Translations under genes and position numbers: made by a program
The notes under the pieces: generated by a model
What the model saw: the letters and a program-made list of their open reading frames with translations, nothing else
The model's database searches: none
Told to the model about the DNA's origin: nothing
From: Streptantibioticus parmotrematis
GTDB taxonomy: Bacteria > Actinomycetota > Actinomycetes > Streptomycetales > Streptomycetaceae
Direction: 5' to 3'
Length of the DNA stretch: 64,000 nucleotides
Assembly (NCBI RefSeq): GCF_019890615.1
Contig: NZ_JAINVZ010000007.1
Span: 186,001 to 250,000 of the forward strand
Part shown: one piece after another, positions 63,024 through 64,000 of the stretch
How positions within the stretch are numbered: position 1 is the stretch's first letter
Layout: every line of letters begins with the position of its first letter

Positions 63024-64000
63024 GTGTTCACCACCCGTCCCACCCTCCAGGGCACGTTCGGCATGGTCTCCTCCACCCACTGGCTGGCCTCCCAGTCCGC
63101 CGTGGCCGTGCTGGAGGACGACGGCAACGCCTTCGACGCGGCGGTCGCGGCGGCCTTCACCCTGCACGTCGTCGAGCCGCACCTGAACGGGCCCGCGGGC
63201 GAGGTGCCGATCATCCTCGCCCCGGCGGGCGGCCCGGTGCGGGTGCTGTGCGGCCAGGGCCCGGCGCCTGCCGCCGCCACCATCGCGCACTACACCGGCC
63301 TCGGCCTCGAACTCGTCCCCGGCACCGGCCCGTTGGCGGCCACCGTGCCTGGCGCGTTCGACGCCTGGCTCCTCCTGCTGCGCGACCACGGCACCAAGTC
63401 GCTGGAAGACGTGCTGAAGTACGCCATCGGCTACGCCGACCACGGCCATCCGGCGGTCGAACGGATCGGCGCCACCGTCGAGGCGGTGCGCGAGCTGTTC
63501 ACCACCGAGTGGACGACGTCGGCCGAGCTGTACCTGCCGGGCGGCCGGGCCCCGGCGCCGGGCGCCCTGCTGCGCAACCCCGCCCTCGCCCGCACCTGGC
63601 GCCGCGTCATCGCCGAGTCCGACGCCGCGGGCGGCAGCCGCGAGAACCGCCTCGACGCCGCCCGGGCGGTCTGGCGGGAGGGCTTCGTCGCCGAGGCGCT
63701 CGCCGCCTGGGTGGCCCGGCCCGCCATGGACACCTCCGGCGAACGCCACGCGGGCGTCCTGACCGGCGACGACCTGGCCGCCTGGTCCGCGCGGTACGAG
63801 GACCCGGTCACGTACGACTGGAACGGCTGGACCGTCGCCAAGGCGGGCCCGTGGAGTCAGGGCCCGGTCTTCCTCCAGCAACTCGCCCTGCTGCCCGAGG
63901 AGTTGGGGGCGGGCGAACTGCCCTACGGCAGCGGCGCCTTCGTGCACACCGTGGTCGAGGGTGCCAAGCTCGCGTTCGCCGACCGCGAGGCGTGGTACGG
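63024..64000 (+). CDS. Gamma-glutamyltransferase-family protein, 3'-truncated by window
   Basis: The frame from GTG 63024 (GAGAGGA ribosome site) stays open to the window end: 325 residues visible of the roughly 550-600 usual in the family. 'VAVLEDDGNAFDAAVAAAFT', 'VVEPHLNGPAGEVPIIL', 'LAATVPGAFDAWLLLLRDHG' and 'YGSGAFVHTVVEGAKLAFAD' match the N-terminal half of gamma-glutamyltransferase/acylase enzymes. The catalytic Thr and the autocleavage site lie beyond the edge. No signal peptide is visible. Confidence 0.88.
   Translation, partial: MFTTRPTLQGTFGMVSSTHWLASQSAVAVLEDDGNAFDAAVAAAFTLHVVEPHLNGPAGEVPIILAPAGGPVRVLCGQGPAPAAATIAHYTGLGLELVPGTGPLAATVPGAFDAWLLLLRDHGTKSLEDVLKYAIGYADHGHPAVERIGATVEAVRELFTTEWTTSAELYLPGGRAPAPGALLRNPALARTWRRVIAESDAAGGSRENRLDAARAVWREGFVAEALAAWVARPAMDTSGERHAGVLTGDDLAAWSARYEDPVTYDWNGWTVAKAGPWSQGPVFLQQLALLPEELGAGELPYGSGAFVHTVVEGAKLAFADREAWY

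Noticed and set aside
1-64000. CRISPR arrays or phage structural genes
   Set aside because: No regularly spaced repeats and no capsid, tail or terminase-like products were seen; the YD repeats are protein-coding repeats.

Overview
The window is very high-GC actinomycete DNA and is most likely Streptomyces or a close relative. The support is pervasive G/C at third codon positions, frequent GTG/TTG starts with GGAGG-type ribosome sites, ROK and GntR regulators, an F420-dependent oxidoreductase, an XRE/DUF6879 pair, a pSAM2-like replication and integration module, and abundant 'ATGA' translational coupling. No rRNA, complete tRNA or CRISPR array was seen.

Layout. (1) 1-12.0 kb: the 3' part of a giant RHS/YD-repeat polymorphic toxin (LamG, HINT and ADP-ribosyltransferase-like tip) and its probable immunity gene. 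A small integrative element follows (frameshifted tyrosine integrase, excisionase, HUH replication initiator, GntR regulator), then leftover toxin-tail and immunity cassettes. (2) 12.2-18.6 kb: a beta-glucoside uptake and hydrolysis operon (GH1 glucosidase, two permeases, binding lipoprotein) read away from a divergent ROK repressor. (3) 18.7-19.5 kb: an AIM24-type protein. (4) 19.6-33.4 kb: a myo-inositol catabolic region. On the minus strand lie iolG, iolE and a ribose/inositol-type ABC importer. On the plus strand lie iolC, a class I aldolase-like gene, iolB and iolD, then a GntR regulator, a ROK kinase and a small membrane protein. A KDPG-aldolase-like gene lies at the edge. (5) 33.4-43.7 kb: assorted genes (hydrolase, catalase, PcaD-PcaC fusion, metallo-hydrolase, exonuclease III, cupin, PNGase-A-like secreted protein, TfoX-C protein, ZIP transporter, small proteins). 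(6) 43.7-49.1 kb: a lower-GC island bounded by identical 28-bp direct repeats. It holds a dead IS630 transposase, a small-protein/DUF6879/XRE/hypothetical operon, and a divergent operon with a radical SAM/SPASM enzyme. (7) 49.1-53.2 kb: a self-sufficient P450-reductase fusion (CYP102 type) divergent from a PAS-LuxR regulator. (8) 53.3-60.8 kb: an isochorismatase-like hydrolase and a MarR regulator, then a reductive pyrimidine/hydantoin operon (beta-ureidopropionase, aminotransferase, dihydropyrimidinase, F420-type oxidoreductase, NCS1 permease). (9) 60.8-64 kb: FAD oxidoreductase, SCP2-like protein and the start of a gamma-glutamyltransferase.

How it works together. The inositol genes can import inositol and oxidise, dehydrate, hydrolyse, isomerise, phosphorylate and cleave it. 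A near-perfect inverted pair of 17-bp sequences sits in the divergent promoter. The pyrimidine operon couples uptake (NCS1) with ring opening, decarbamoylation and transamination. The island operons face each other across a TTGCAC/GTGCAA operator-like region, which suggests that one XRE regulator controls both. All functions are inferred from sequence motifs read by eye; no database search was run.
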